Below, one piece after another: positions 10,802 to 23,447 of a stretch of 64,000 bases of DNA (positions are counted from its first letter, which is position 1; each line of letters opens with the position of its first letter). Made by a program: the position numbers and the translations under genes. The notes under the pieces were generated by a model. That model was given only the letters and a program-made list of their open reading frames with translations, did not search any database and was not told the DNA's origin. Origin of the DNA: Gremmenia infestans (lineage: Eukaryota; Ascomycota; Leotiomycetes; Helotiales; Hamatocanthoscyphaceae); assembly GCA_032629725.1 (NCBI GenBank), contig JAFEVB010000026.1:248001-312000 (forward strand). The letters are read 5' to 3'.

Positions 10802-11126
10802 TCACACGGCCATTGACATTAGCGGCACATCCTCCCCATCCACCTCCACCTTTACGTATACACCCCCCTGCTCTCCCTTTCCCGCATCAGTTTTCCCATA
10901 CCAAGCCCAGATGAAGCACCCCAGCAAAATGCAGCTGCCGAGCCAGCTAAAGGCGGAGAACATTGCATAGAAAAATATGTCAACCTTAATGTGAGACGAA
11001 TTAGTGTGGAGAAAAGATGGAGAAGAGGGGACGACTTACTGGCTGAGTGAAAGACTTTTCGATAGGGGAGAAGGAGAGGGAGCTGATGTTTGTTGTAGGA
11101 CCTGGGGTTGGGTATTGAGGCGGCAT
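10802..11126 (-). CDS. Small single-pass membrane protein, 89 aa, unknown function
   Basis: The model is complement(join(10802..10984, 11040..11126)). The 55-bp intron has a strong GTAAGT donor and an AAG acceptor and joins the exons in phase 0. Exon 1 encodes a Pro/Ser/Thr-rich N-terminus (MPPQYPTPGPTTNISSLSFS). Exon 2 holds one clear transmembrane segment at about residues 36-56 (MFSAFSWLGSCILLGCFIWAW) followed by a short charged tail ending EDVPLMSMAV. I chose this start because it is the first ATG in the frame that splices correctly and gives a coherent protein. I do not recognise the family. The length and layout suggest a small membrane adaptor or assembly factor, but that is only a guess from shape. 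It precedes the hydrolase gene on the same strand by about 390 bp. Confidence 0.65.
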
Positions 11127-11516
11127 TTTGATTATGAACTGTCTTTGACAAGTCGTGAATTTTAGAGGTGTTTAATAGAGGGTGATAGTATGTGAAATAA
11201 GGATTGCATATACTTGCTCTAATGGAAGAAAGGGAGAAGGGAGAGAGGAGAGACGGAAAAATATATAGATTGTGCGAGGCGAGAAGAAACTGAATATTCT
11301 TAGTTTTAATTCTAGTATTGCCATTGTGATGTCAGAAACCAGAAGGCCCTTACCAGTTTGGCTGGTTCCTATATCTAGCTTCGGAATAGACCCTTATGGC
11401 TCAAGGACCATCTTGGTGTGTTCTATCCTCTGGACCCTGCACTGGCTTAGTGCCCGGCCTCCCATAATTCAGGGTAGACTGCAAGTTATATTTCTCTTCA
11501 TGCAGCAATATTTGTC
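11127..11516. other. Intergenic, 0.39 kb
   Basis: Promoter side of the small membrane-protein gene and 3' flank of the alpha/beta hydrolase, both on the minus strand. Purine-rich around 11221-11260. No gene seen. Confidence 0.5.
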
Positions 11517-13188
11517 TCATTCTTCACAGTATGCTCGAATAGCAGAAATAACCCTTCTCCTCGTTGAACGCTTATCAAAAATTTGCGCATGGTCCAGGTC
11601 TTTGAACCAGAGAACATCGATACCAGATCCGCGCCAGGGGCGAGACTTCCACTCTTCTTCTTCTTCTTCTAGATCCTCGTCACGTATAATTTCACCGCCT
11701 CTCATTCGCACAGGCGCATCTTCATCCGCGGGTCCCTTAACATCTATAAGGTCTGGGTCTTGGTCACTGTAGCCATTTGCTAGCTCAGACTTCGGTTGGT
11801 TACTCAAGTATTTCCCCACTGCTTCTGTGTCGACAATGAGATCTCTTCCACTCAAACTGACTGTCGTTTTCCTCCCTACTAAATCTTTTTTCCACAACAC
11901 GTTCTCGTTCCAGAAGAAGTGCCGGCTGAGTGTATGGCTGACACCCATATCCATGCTTGCGAAGTAATACAACTGGTGCTCGTTCGCATGCTTTGGTTTC
12001 CTTCGGGTGAAATTGTAGGCGACATCTGGCAGATGAAGTAATATTGATACCGGATCGATCAAGACAACTGACCCAATACGCTTCGCAATGGATGGTGTTT
12101 TGAGAAGATGGGTACTAATAACAGATCCGTAGCTGTGAGACGAGAGGATGAATTTCTGGTCTGGGCCAAAGTGCTTGAGCAGAATTTGATCTATCTCAGC
12201 ACACATGTCTTGTCGGCTCAAAGCGTGGTTTGTAATTCTGAAAGACACTGGCATTATCTCGATAGCGATGATCCCAACCTGCTCTTCTGGATCCTTAGAT
12301 TCTACACCATCTATCGAGTTGAGCTCCCGCAAGAAGTTCGTGTAGGGATAAAGCCCGATGCCGATTCCGTGGATGAAGACCACCGGGAGTTTTGTAGTTG
12401 ATGTGTGAGGTCTGTACCAATAAGTGGTGTGCTTCGCAGGCGATCGATGCCGAGCGAAAACAGTCTGCCATCGGAAGGGAAAGAGGGTGAAAAATCGAGT
12501 GAGGCTTGTCCGGTGAAACTGGAAGCCGAGGAAGAGCATTTTCATGTAGGTCAAAAAGTCGACAAAGCCAACACACTATCAAATGTTAGCTAGCTAAGAG
12601 ACGAGAGTTTGGATGGGAGGGCCGTACAAAATACCAAACCAAGCTGCGGTGCAACATGCCAACTCGATCTAGCGTCGTACGCAAGCACTTCGCATCCCCG
12701 GTTCCTTCCTTTATTGGTTTGCCCAGCAGCTTCTCTGTCGCAGACACATACTCCTCGAGTTCCTCGTCATCTTCTCCAGGTGGCCCACCACGATTGAAGA
12801 ACGCCCAGAGAAGAAACCCCTTCAGATTCTCCCTCTTGATCTCAGACAAAGGTGCCCCCAAAAACCATTTCCGCAAATATGCCTCTGGGTCCGAAATGTT
12901 ATCGTTGCAAAGTCGAAAGAGCTCTGCTCGTTCTTCGCGCGTTGGGGCAGGTGGGTGGACAGCTTCGCGCTGGAGGTATATACTGTAAGGAATGTACACG
13001 CAGAGGAAGAACAGCGTCTCTGCTATGGCAATGCTCTCGATGATGAGCGGGACACGGTAGGTTGCGGCCTTGAAGCCAAAGAGGATGATGTTCAAGACAC
13101 AGTATAGAACTGCGAGGGGTGCAAGGTAATGCAAACCCACTACACAGAGCCGTATAAAGTAGAGCTCTAGGCGCGATGTTCCTATCAT
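11517..13188 (-). CDS. Membrane-anchored alpha/beta hydrolase
   Basis: The model is complement(join(11517..12575, 12628..13188)), 539 residues. The 52-bp intron has a GTACGG donor and TAG acceptor and joins in phase 0 (WYF to CVGFVDF). Two hydrophobic segments near residues 15-70 (including LAPLAVLYCVLNIILFGF and IAIAETLFFLCVYIPYSIYL) predict membrane anchoring. The hydrolase core follows: oxyanion motif VVFIHGIGIG near 254-263, nucleophile elbow SSHSYG with the serine near residue 335 (the usual leading Gly is Ser), LIDPVSILLHLPDVAYNF after it, and a candidate histidine in DLDHAQIF near the C-terminus. A long acidic linker precedes that histidine. Fungal proteins of this type are annotated only as alpha/beta hydrolases; a lipid or ester substrate is likely but unproven. 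I took the ATG at 13188 (MIGTSRLELYF) because the longer frame starts with non-ATG codons. Confidence 0.85.
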
Positions 13189-15000
13189 GGTGGTCGTGTG
13201 GGTACGATTATGGGGTTGTGGTGTGTGTAGAAGCGCCAGTCTGGCGGTATTGGAAGAATATTTATATTTGCATGTCAACGTAGGGAGTCTTTACTTTGGA
13301 GTGAGGTTTTCTAATCCTCAACAATTTGGTACTGTAGGGTAGGAGCCTCGTCATTTCAAAGGATGGCCAACAGGGTTGAGATAAGGAGCGGGGTGGTGGA
13401 TGCGTGGGCTGAGTGCTGGGCTGAGTACGAAGTATTCCATATGCGCTTTGCTGTCTTGAAACAATGCATCTGGGGCCGTTCGTTGCTGACTACAGTATTT
13501 TTACGATGCGATTTCACATGGCATAGCATAGCATGTCATGTCATGGCCTCACCTCGGTCTCACTATACTCCGTATTTGCAACAAACAGTACTGGTAGACC
13601 TAGGCGGGAAAAGACCCTGCATCAACTCGTCATCCCGAGATCCCGGTGCCGGTAGGGCGATCTGTACCTCTACAGTACTACTTGGTACCTAATCTGGTGC
13701 TGATAAGGTTTGTGACGACAAGTATTGTATTGTACCTACCTAGTTTTGTCAAAGAGACTCGCGAGGGCTACTATCACATGCGGAAGAAAGTCGAAAATGT
13801 GATCCACGACTTCTACCTTTTTTCCTTATACCTTGATTTTGCTAGTATGTACTGGTACCTTGGCTTGTTGAGACTGCTGCCTGCCACAGGAAAGCACAGC
13901 ATTTGCATATGATTGCTGAACTTGACCAGAGCTCATCATACCATCTCCCATTACTAGATGAAGACAGAAAGTCTCGAATAATACCAATAGTCTGCTTGTA
14001 CTCCATGTTCTCAAAGGCACCGAAAAACACTTTTGTACCAAACCTTGACGTAAAGCAGTCTATTGATCGACCCAAGTACCCTCCACAACAACATGCACTG
14101 CACCCCCAATGTAATCTCTGCTGTTAGAACTTATGTGGATGGTTGAGCCGGCCAAACCTAGCCAGCACTCCCCATCTTCCTGCAGGTCTTCTTTTCAAGA
14201 TTGCTGTTTTCTTTGCAGACCCATTTTTGATAGCTTTCGTCAAGTCCGTCTGAATATATCCCAGCGTTGAGGTTAATACGTTCCCCTGTCCATTCGTTAT
14301 CCAACGCTATTGTAAATTGTCCAATGGCCCCTTTGCTTGCAGTGGAGGCCGGTATCTCGATGCTTCATGTGAGAATCATCTTTTGCCAGGTCTCTGCTCG
14401 ATTGGAACCCGCCGTAAGGTTTACGCCTATCACTTCATCCTATGCCTTATCTTGAAAGGCCTCGACTGGACAGCAGTGCTGAAGACCAGCGCTGTGGCTG
14501 AAGATATCGATTCCATGCCCATCGTGAGCAAGTTGGGGGACTAGGAGTTAAAGCTTAGCTCGGGCTTCAATATTGCATTCGTAGACATATCATTCGCGAC
14601 CTAGAAGACGAACGTTGGTCTGGATTAAGGAAACGTTCTGGGATTTGGGGTCTCGGAGAAGAACAACGATCGAGGATCCTGCAGAAGCCCTGTTATATGA
14701 TCAGCACAGAACAATATTAGCATAAGGTAGCGACAGGTAAAATGCAACTGCAAGAGCTCTATCAATACCTGTTGTGCCAAAAGTCGTTAATGCCTTCTTG
14801 CCTTTCAGCCTAAACATGGTTGATAGGTATGATTCCACCGAAGATATTTGTGTGGTTGCGGCATAAAGTCCGCCCCGCCCCCACCCGTGACACTTTGTGA
14901 CTCGCTAAACATTTGTGCAAGCCCCTGGTATAAATTTCACAAAACTCCATCTTTGAAATTCCAAGCGCACATGTGATGGGACAAGGAGAAGAGCCTTTCA
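13189..15000. other. Intergenic, 1.8 kb, divergent promoters
   Basis: Lies between the divergently transcribed hydrolase (minus) and WDR6-like gene (plus). Several short open frames (for example 13903-14127 and 14317-14544) lack any family signature or splice pattern. GTACTG-type motifs occur near 13330, 13585 and 13674. I see no RNA gene. Confidence 0.5.
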
Positions 15001-18000
15001 ATGTCAATGTCGATCCAGGTCAGTAGCTATTCCATGCGATTACTATTGCTTTTACATTAACAATTTACTTGGCGGTCATTCCTTCCTTGCATCTGCAGCA
15101 AAATATGTTCGAAGCAAGTTTTGTGGGGGCATTAAACCATCCTCCTAAAATCTACCCATGCTCCTCTGTCAATATATGCATTTGAATCTACCATTATCTA
15201 CTCTCAAATGCTGTAATGTCTAACTTGCAATTCTCAACTGACGAACCGCTAGCATGATCACACGCTCAATCCCGTGACAGCCCTTGAATTCTATAGAGGC
15301 TCATCCAGCACTCTTCTTTTGGCTGGAGAAGGATCTTTCTTGAAGGTCTTTGAAGCCGAGACTTCAAAATTACTTTCCCAGTGTGAGATATTCGACGGTC
15401 AAGCTATCCATGGAATTATTGTCGCCGATGAGGGCATCAGAAACGAAGATGAGTTACAGGCAGTCATTTGGGGTGGGCATTGCCTCACTTTGCTCACCAA
15501 AAAAGCTCTCGACCGGCTTTTGAGGGGAGATCTGAGCAGTCTTGTGGCAGCCACAATATCAGTATCGGATTGGATTCTCGACGTGGCTATAAGTAGCCAT
15601 GATAGAATCAGCTGTATTCTTGTGACGGCTCACAACACTGTGCTTCAAGCACGACTTGATCAAAATGCCGAGCAAGTTCTGCTTGAGGAACTGCCATCAC
15701 CCTCGAAATCTATTCTATACTCTGCACATCTGATCTGGGATACTAGCAGGCGGATTCTTGTCGCAGCCGGGACTGTATTTGGAGAGATCATAGTCTGGGA
15801 CTGTGACGTGTCGGAAGACGGCACTTTTGGTGAGAGCAAGGTTCTTTTTACCTTCACAGGACACGAAGGTTCCATTTTTGGGGTCAACATTTCACCTATC
15901 ATCATTGGCCTTGGTCATGTTCGCACGCGATTACTTGCTAGTTGCAGCGACGACAGGACAATACGTATTTGGGATCTCTCGGAGTCGTTATCAATCAATA
16001 CCGAATTGAACATCATAAATCTCCCTCGAGAAACCGGATTTGGGAAGAACGAGGACCAAAAACCTAGCGTTATATCTCAAGAAAGATGTGTGGCCAGCAT
16101 AATGGGCCATTCTTCAAGGATATGGCGTGTTAAGTTCTTGGTCCAAAGACGAAGCTCTTACGAGGATTCTTCAATCGTCAATATCCTGTCCTTCGGAGAA
16201 GACTCAACTGCACAGCAGTGGGGGTTGGAGTTTGGTACACCACACCACCTCTCCGAGTCTAAAGATACTGGCAACCAGAAAACAAAGTCCGTTTGTTCAA
16301 GGACTATGTCAAGATATGAGGGTCGCCTTCGCCAGGTCAATACATTCGCATTCCACGGAGGGAAGCACATATGGTCAACAGATCTACTGCCGCCAGAAGA
16401 TCCAGATCCAGACTATACTTTAGCGACAGGAGGCGCCGATGGGAAAATATCACTATACACCGTGAAGCCAACAGGCAACAACACGACCCCGGAGAGCCCC
16501 CACCAGATAAATAGCACCTTTTCATCAAAAGAGTGGGACCTCGACGATGTCTACAACTCTCTCCCCTCAACCTCTCCCACAACCAATTTCAACAACACCA
16601 ATATACTGGTAGCATCAACCCAGGAAGAATACGTACCTGCAACATCCACAAATGGCAAACCAGCCAAGATAAAGAAGCCTAAAAAGTTACCGAAAGACGC
16701 TTTCAACCGGTACGCTTTTGTATCAGACGACTGTTTCATCGCTACCACTACCTTCGGACGAGTATTACTCGGCCAGATTGACAGTTCCCTCACATGGAAA
16801 GAGCTGGAATTCAGAGAACCGGGCAACAAAGACCTGAGGTCTTACTCCGTTGTCGAAGGGTTTCCAGAGCTTGGCCTGGTTCTCCTAGCTGGTGCAAATG
16901 GGAAAATATATGCCTATTGCCTAGGGTCGAGTCTTGAGGAGATGGGAAGCGTGGAGAGCAAGGTTGCTGATATGTTCAAGATTGTTGGTCGGCGTAATGC
17001 GCTGCTAGTCACTACTCTTGCATCCGGCACTGCTACTCTGTTTACAATTGAAGCAACCGCCGGCGGCTCTGCTGGGTTTCGGGATCGAAGATTGTGTACT
17101 CTACCTGAGAGATTCGTGGTTACCAGTGCCGGTATGAGTAATGAACTGTTGGTACTGGGTTCAAGGAATGGTTCACTTGCCATCTACGATCCTGAACAGC
17201 TGGATAGCCCACTGAGTGTTTGGAGTAACGAGGAATGTACCGCAGGAGATGCCATTACCGCCATTATCCCACTTCCTGCAACCCAACCTGAGGAAAAGAC
17301 ATACTTCCTAACCACCGGCCGAGACGGATGCTATTCCATCTTCACCACGCTTAACGACAACCAAATCCAACCCATCCATTACGGAACACCACCCTTAGGC
17401 CCCAACATCGAAGGTGCATGGTTCAACAGTCCAGGTGGAGAATTAATTCTTTCCGGATTCCGCAGCAAAAGCTTCATCGTATGGAACGAGACCCTGCAGC
17501 ACGAAATCAGCAGCGTCGAGTGTGGTGGCGCGCACAGAAGCTATGCCTACTCCCCCCTCGGGCACTTCATCTACACGAAAGCCTCCAAATTCTACCTGCA
17601 CTCACAACCGTCCACTTCTCACAAAATCATCAAGCGTGGCGGCCACGGGCGCGAAATAAAGGCCTGTGCCGTATCTCCAGACGGAAACTTCTTCGCCACC
17701 GGAGCAGAAGACACAGCTCTCCGAATCTGGCAATTCTCGGACAGCCCCTCGCAACTAGAGAACCGCTTCAACTGTCTCTCCGTGACACAAAAACACACCG
17801 CCGGCATCCAGCACATGCAATGGCACGGCACTTCCTACCTCTTCTCCAGCGGCGGCAACGAAGAATTCTTCATCTGGGCCATAACGCCCATCCCATCCCC
17901 CGGCATCGAAATCGGCATCATCTGCGAAGCCAGCTGTCCTGAACAGAGCGCTGAGAAAGACCTGCGGATCATGTGTTTCGACGTCTCGGAGCCCTCTCCC

Positions 18001-18681
18001 GGAACACTGCTTATCAGCCTGGCGTATTCGGATTCCACAATCAAGATTTACGCGTATGCGAAGATGACTGGGTTCGAGCTGCGGGCTAGGAGCAGGTATA
18101 CGAGTTCCTGCCTCACGCAGATTCGACACTTGGAAGTGGAGGACAGCCGGGTCAGGTTGCTCACTGCAGCGACGGATGGATATCTCACACTTTGGGAGAG
18201 CGATTTCGATTTTGCTACGACGGCGACGGCGCTTACGGTGCTAGAGAATAAAAGTGTACACCAGAATGCCGTCAAAGCACTCGATATTTCCTCTCTAGGC
18301 TCGAATGGAGATATGCTGGTCGCAACAGGCGGTGATGACAACGCGCTGGCATTCACGCTCTTCTCTCGCAACAGCAGCTCATCCCGAACCTCTATACTCC
18401 GCTGCGCACACGCGGCTGCCATCACCGGCCTTACTTTCGTGCCCCAATCTAAAAATGAAATGCTGAGTGTTGTGAGTTCGGGCAATGATCAGAGGGTTAA
18501 GGAGTGGGTGATTCATATTCGAGATTGCGATGGTGCGGTGGAGATTAAGAAAAAAGGCGATGTCTTCACGTCCGTAGCTGATGTAGGAGATGTGGTGTTT
18601 TTGAGAGGTGGGGAGAGGGGCGAGGGCAATAAGGTGCTGGTTGTAGGGAATGGGATGGAGGTCTGGAAAGTGTCACTTTAG
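15001..18681 (+). CDS. WDR6 / Rtt10 (Trm734)-like WD40 protein, tRNA 2'-O-methylation cofactor
   Basis: The main exon runs from 15253 to 18681 (1142 residues). The in-frame codons before VTALEF contain no ATG, so a short upstream exon is needed. The best candidate is 15001..15018 (MSMSIQ), spliced by a 234-bp intron with a GTCAGT donor and TAG acceptor to HDHTLNPVTALEF in phase 0, giving 1148 residues. The protein is the size and shape of WDR6/Rtt10, with two or three WD40 propellers. Visible signatures include ALEFYRGSSSTLLLAGEG at the start, LLASCSDDRTIRIWDL, ICVASIMGHSSRIW-like and FFATGAEDTALRIWQF repeats, and a C-terminal LVVGNGMEVWKVSL. In yeast the orthologue partners the methyltransferase Trm7 to modify tRNA wobble base 34; human WDR6 partners FTSJ1. 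The first exon is inferred, the rest is clear. Confidence 0.87.
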
Positions 18682-19876
18682 GTTCAATCCCAAAGTTATA
18701 GATTAAGATCAAAGTCTTCTTTAATTTGCTACCTTGAATCACATTTCTTGTCTTCTCGCCAGGTATTTAAACAACGACATCTGCTTCATATCTGTCTCCC
18801 ACCACAAACCGAAAATCTGCCCTGTTTGTAACAAGAGACTTCCGGCTCCAAGGCTCGCACTTAGCACTTGGTTGCCGATATATCAGCGAATTAGGAAATC
18901 CACTCTCTGTCTCCGCGTATACAAGACCTTCGACACGCGTTCAGTTCCTTATTTTTAACAACATTTGCTGTCAAAGTAATCTTGCTGCCGTTGTTAAATT
19001 CCTTTCATTCGTTAGCCCCTATATAAGCAAGCGCCTTTAAACGTCTATGTCTATGTATGCCCATCTCCAGTTCGTCTTCAATAAAAAAACTGATCCATTC
19101 AGCTCCCGTCGTAGTCAACATCGATTAAAGCTGCGATGAAACCCGACGTTGGGGCTAATGCAGTATAATACCATCCACATACCAGCTTGAAGAGTGGTCT
19201 GGGTTTGAAAGGTGTGCCTGGAAGAGTTTTTCATAGATGGATTACCGAGTAACAGATTTTGATTTTACAGGAAGGGTAAGGGGGTTTGGAGGGATCTCTA
19301 ATTTGATGATTGCATTAGACTATATGTACGTTATTGGTCATTCGTTATCTGTCTGTCTGTTCTAGATGAAGTGAATGAATGAATACATCTACTGGTTCTT
19401 CATACACAGCATCGCGCGTTTTGAACGCATCTTCCACACTTACATATATCCAGGCAACATCTCTTAATTACACCAACAGAAGCCTTCATCACCTCGAGCT
19501 CGTCGGGCAGAGTTCAACACTTTTGACTAACTATCCAGCGTACCGTGAACGCTAGTTTCGGAAAGGCTACTATAGCTACTACTGTACGAAGGAGGACAAA
19601 GAGGACTAAGGTAGCTAACGTCGGCTATGTTGCCAGAATATCTGGTTGCTAATAGCAGATATGAGTTTTCCTATGTACTAGGGAGTCTGTGAATACGGGA
19701 AGTAGATAGTGGTATTCAACACCCGCTCATCTAACGTATGTTCATCTACCGCTCTACCTCGAGCGGTGGGGTATTTCCATATTATACAATTCCGCGCCGC
19801 TTGAGCATTCCTACCATTACCAGCCCAGTCATATATCATCTCATCATCGTACACATCCCCATAAACCACCACCACA
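18682..19876. other. Intergenic, 1.2 kb, convergent 3' ends
   Basis: Between the 3' ends of the WDR6-like and UPF0590 genes. One weak ORF (18734-18958) has a CPVCNKRLP-like piece but no context. No repeat or RNA gene recognised. Confidence 0.5.
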
Positions 19877-21152
19877 TCAATCAACATCATCATCATTCGT
19901 CTCTACAACTCCATTGGACGGCCTATTATCCTTCCCAACTTTAACTTCATCCTCTTCCTCTTCTTCATCCTCATCTTCCCCATCATCCCCTTCATCTCCA
20001 CCAGTCTTCGCCTTCTCATACCGTTCCCGATCAGCATCACTCATAAGATGCAGCGGCTTGCCACCCTCAACACCATCCTTCAAAGTGCCATCCTCAAGCA
20101 CATCGTCCTTTAAATATAGCGTGAAGAGTACGACAAAGAGCACAGTGTCAGTCTTGCGGTTCTTGAGCACATATCTGAGCGTATGTGAGCGCTTCTGTTG
20201 TTTCCTGTTGCAACGCACGTAAAAACAAACGGTTGGTTTTCGCTCCATTACAGAGATAGGGGATGAAAGAAGGGGGGGTAGTAGCTTAGGTAAACGAGGA
20301 CAAAAGGAGAGGGGAGGGGACTAACCTTAGACCTTGACCATCCCAGTATTTCATGATGCGAAGTTTGAAGCCGGGGAGATTGAGGGCGAACTCTATGAAG
20401 GTCATTAGTTCTGAGAAAATGATGCTGAGGGGAGGGAAAATACCATTGAAATCCAAATAAGCATTGAAGAAATCACATCCATACGTCCTACCCGCCTCCC
20501 ACTCCCACGTCTTCCGATTCTCCTCGTTCAGAAAGTACTTCTTGCGTGCCGCCGTATCATCAGGAATGCCGCTCTCCTGGCGATGCTCCAAACCCTCCGC
20601 ATCACCACCCTCCTCAAACACCAATCCCGCGTCCGCATCCTGATTCTCCGCCATGGAACCGACATGCAGCGTGTTCACACTGCTAGCAGCAGGCCCATAC
20701 AAATACGGCTGATCCGCATACACATCCCCATCCAGCCCAGGATCGACGGCCCACCTCACGATCCGTAGGGCTGTACCGAATCCAGGCGGCAGGCGGTCAC
20801 GGATTGGGTGGTCGAAATCATTGCCGAATACCAAGTCATCTGCTGATATGGAGGACTTGGGGGTGAATTTGAAGGTTATGCTGTATTGGTCATTCGTGTG
20901 CTCGGGAAGGGAGAAGTAGGGGCTCGTTTGAGGGGAAGAACGGGGGAGGCCTTTGTAATCCTGGTAATAGATGTCAGTGGGTGTATTATAGGGTCGATGG
21001 AGGAGGCATACTTGGACTCGCACGTTGAGCTCAACATCCATAAGCTCTGAAGATATGGTGATGGGCTTGGGATTGTTGACGGGCACAATCTGGTGTTTGG
21101 TGATGTCGTATTCAGAGCCTCCCGTCACCTGCAGGATATAATTGTGTGCCAT
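19877..21152 (-). CDS. UPF0590 / DUF1769 family protein
   Basis: The model is complement(join(19877..20174, 20326..20960, 21012..21152)), 357 residues. The first intron is 51 bp (GTATGC to CAG) and the second 151 bp (GTTAGT to CAG). The second junction gives GQGLRYVLKNRKT, which is the family's conserved reading. The domain is recognisable throughout: an N-terminal YILQVTGGSEYDITKHQIV, then ISSELMDVELNVRVQDYKG, FGNDFDHPIRDRLPPGFGTA, YADQPYLYGPAASSVNTLHV and RTYGCDFFNAYLDFN. The C-terminus is strongly acidic (a run of Glu and Asp near residues 325-345). The family is widespread in fungi and its function is not established to my knowledge; nothing in the neighbourhood adds a clue. No transmembrane segment or signal peptide is seen. 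Confidence 0.9.
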
Positions 21153-21873
21153 GTTTTATATTTTCCAATGCTCTCAATGCGTAGTATGTGTCTATTCGTA
21201 TTTTGGTTGTGTATTCTGTTGAGGGAGGGGGTTAGTCAAGAGGCGTTAGGTGGATGTGCCGATTGCTATATTGCACAGTAAGGTATCTTACCTTTATCTT
21301 TATGCTCCAGAAATAGGCAATCAACTTATGCTAGGAGGATGCTGATAATGCTGGATTTACAACGCAGTGAGGATGGTTTAAAACGCCGTTGCGCTGTAAT
21401 AACAGCGTTGCGCAAATTTTGTTTGCTTGGGCTTGCCCCTGGTGTCCTTTCGCAGACAATGTTGGCGGTGACGTAGTCACGTAGGAGGGCGCGCTGAGGT
21501 GACTATAGCATGTGCTGGCTAGAAGAAGTTCGCAACATGTTTGCGAGGGACACCGACTGCACAAAAGACAGACATATATTTTACGTGCTTTTTGCAATCA
21601 CTCTTACTCTTAATTTATTGCCATAAATTGACTGCCTTTAAAAATCGGCTGCTTTTATTGCATTTCTCAATCAAGCAAGCAAGCTGGTTGTTCACGAGAA
21701 CATGCCCCAAGTACTTACAGAACTTCGGATGTTACTAATTATTTTTCTAATTAATATTATATTCAACGACTACATACTTCTTGCAGATTATATCATTGTT
21801 TCTAAAGATATTTACAGAAAACAAATCTCATCCCATGCAGGGCAAATACGGCAATGCCGATTAAGCGACATGC
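21153..21873. other. Intergenic, 0.7 kb
   Basis: Upstream of the UPF0590 gene and downstream of the F-box gene, both on the minus strand. Contains a small hairpin with flanking direct repeats (21387-21413) and an AT-rich stretch (about 21600-21800). No gene seen. Confidence 0.5.
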
Positions 21874-23447
21874 TTAGGATGTCTCGTTGACAGGATCGTT
21901 GGATGGCGAGAGGAACTGGTCTATGTCGACTCGTTCGAAGAAGCTGATATGTCCAAATTCGACCCAATACTGAGCTAGTCGATTATGTGAAATCATGATC
22001 AGCTGACTCTCGATGTATTTGTCTAAATATCTGTCAGCGATGGTGGAAGTCAAGGAATGATGTAGAGAACTCACCATCTCGGAACATCCTTGCCGCAACA
22101 TGCCCTCTACTCTTCACGATCCTAGCACCGTTGAACCTCGCCTCTGTTGCTGTACGAATGAATCCATCCTTCCCGATATCATCTGAGATGAATGTGTATT
22201 CTCCTCGCGGCACATTCGGGTCTCCGGTTAATTTGATAGCTTCCAAGCTTCCTCGGTAGATCTTCTCTTCTACCTTTCTTAGTTCCCATTCTTCCACAGT
22301 CTCATCTTCCGCTTGCACGACGGATTTTTCGTCAAAAGGCTCGTCATCGGGCTGGTTGATGAGCAAGAATTCGCACCCGTGACCACTGAAATCGCCCACC
22401 CAGATGCCTCTGTATGGCTTATCTTCTGTGGGAGTATAGACCTTTGGATCCAGGGTGGCATATGTATAGACTTCTTCACCAAGGTGAACGCCAGGACCAT
22501 TTTGGCTGGTCATTTCCATCCATCGTCTGATTCGGAATGCCTGGGTCGACACTTGGGAACGCTTCTGCGGTTTGTGTCCAGAACCAACAAAGGCTTCTTG
22601 GCTTGCAGTCCGTACACGCTGACGAGCTGGAATGTTTGGTGGAGGCCAGAGTTGCATGTTTGGACGCACTTGTACAGCTCGAGTCAGCAAGAAATTTGAG
22701 CATACACCATTTCTTTCGTTGCTCTGCATCGTTGTCTCGACGTTGGAGGAATGAACTGATCGGGACCTTGAAGAATTCTGAGATTCTGAGGACATGGCAT
22801 CGAGGTGAACCACAGGATGGTCTAAATGTAGACGGCACTTTGGGGTGAAAGAGTGGATAAGGACCTCATCATCTGCCTCCCATGGCTCAAAGGCTGGAGC
22901 AGGTCGTTCCGCAAGCAATCGATATCCTTCCAAGCATCCACGGCGAGGATCATAGCGAGCGATAATGATCTTACCCGTGAGAAAGTAATCACAGAACCAT
23001 ATCTTGTACTTTGATAAGAACCAATATGGATCATGGGACACGTAAAGATCTCGGTAGCTCTTACACGGAGATGGCGACGTAATTTGGATTCCAGGAACAT
23101 TCTCCTGGACGTGACGGTACCAATTGATGTCGGATTTAGCGTGGGCGTATAGAATGTGGCAAACTGAGGATATGATGGCGAGCTCGGTAGGACCCAGGAA
23201 GCCTAGGATGTGATCAATAAGCTCGGAAGGAAGAGCTACCAGGTAGCTCTGATGGGGCTTTGAGGGAAGAGGTGCATCTAGATAAGAGGTAATTTGATCA
23301 GCCATGAGATTTACAGTGAACCTGAAGGGGGAGATAGATTGAAAGATGACGTCTTGACAGCTTCATTACTATGGCAATAAAGCAAATCCCAAGCCGGGTT
23401 TGGTTTCAGGGCAAGCTATCAAATCGGACATACCTGTTAAAGGACAT
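21874..23447 (-). CDS. F-box protein (SCF ubiquitin-ligase adaptor)
   Basis: The coding body is complement(join(21874..22022, 22075..23305)), 459 residues, with a 52-bp intron (GTGAGT to TAG). An F-box lies at residues 22-62 (LVALPSELIDHILGFLGPTE onward). The remainder matches a conserved fungal substrate-recognition region: DPYWFLSKYKIWFCDYFLTG, RYDPRRGCLEGYRLLAERP, and a C-terminal ESQLIMISHNRLAQYWVEFG. The F-box should bind Skp1 and bring a substrate to a cullin ligase. The start is ambiguous. The leader contains a 112-bp intron (23322..23433, GTATGT to TTCAG after a pyrimidine tract), and once it is removed an ATG at 23447 is in frame and adds ten residues (MSFNRFTVNL). I give the span from that upstream ATG; the simpler start is 23305. 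A different upstream frame also ends just before 23305 (see the uORF entry). Confidence 0.85.

Noticed and set aside
13903..14127. Short plus-strand frame between the hydrolase and WDR6-like genes
   Set aside because: No conserved motif; composition and length fit chance in a 1.8-kb intergenic region.
1942..23447. Possible biosynthetic gene cluster combining DUF3405, DUF2235, cyclase and hydrolase genes
   Set aside because: No backbone synthase, cytochrome P450 or pathway regulator, and the genes are interspersed with housekeeping genes on both strands.
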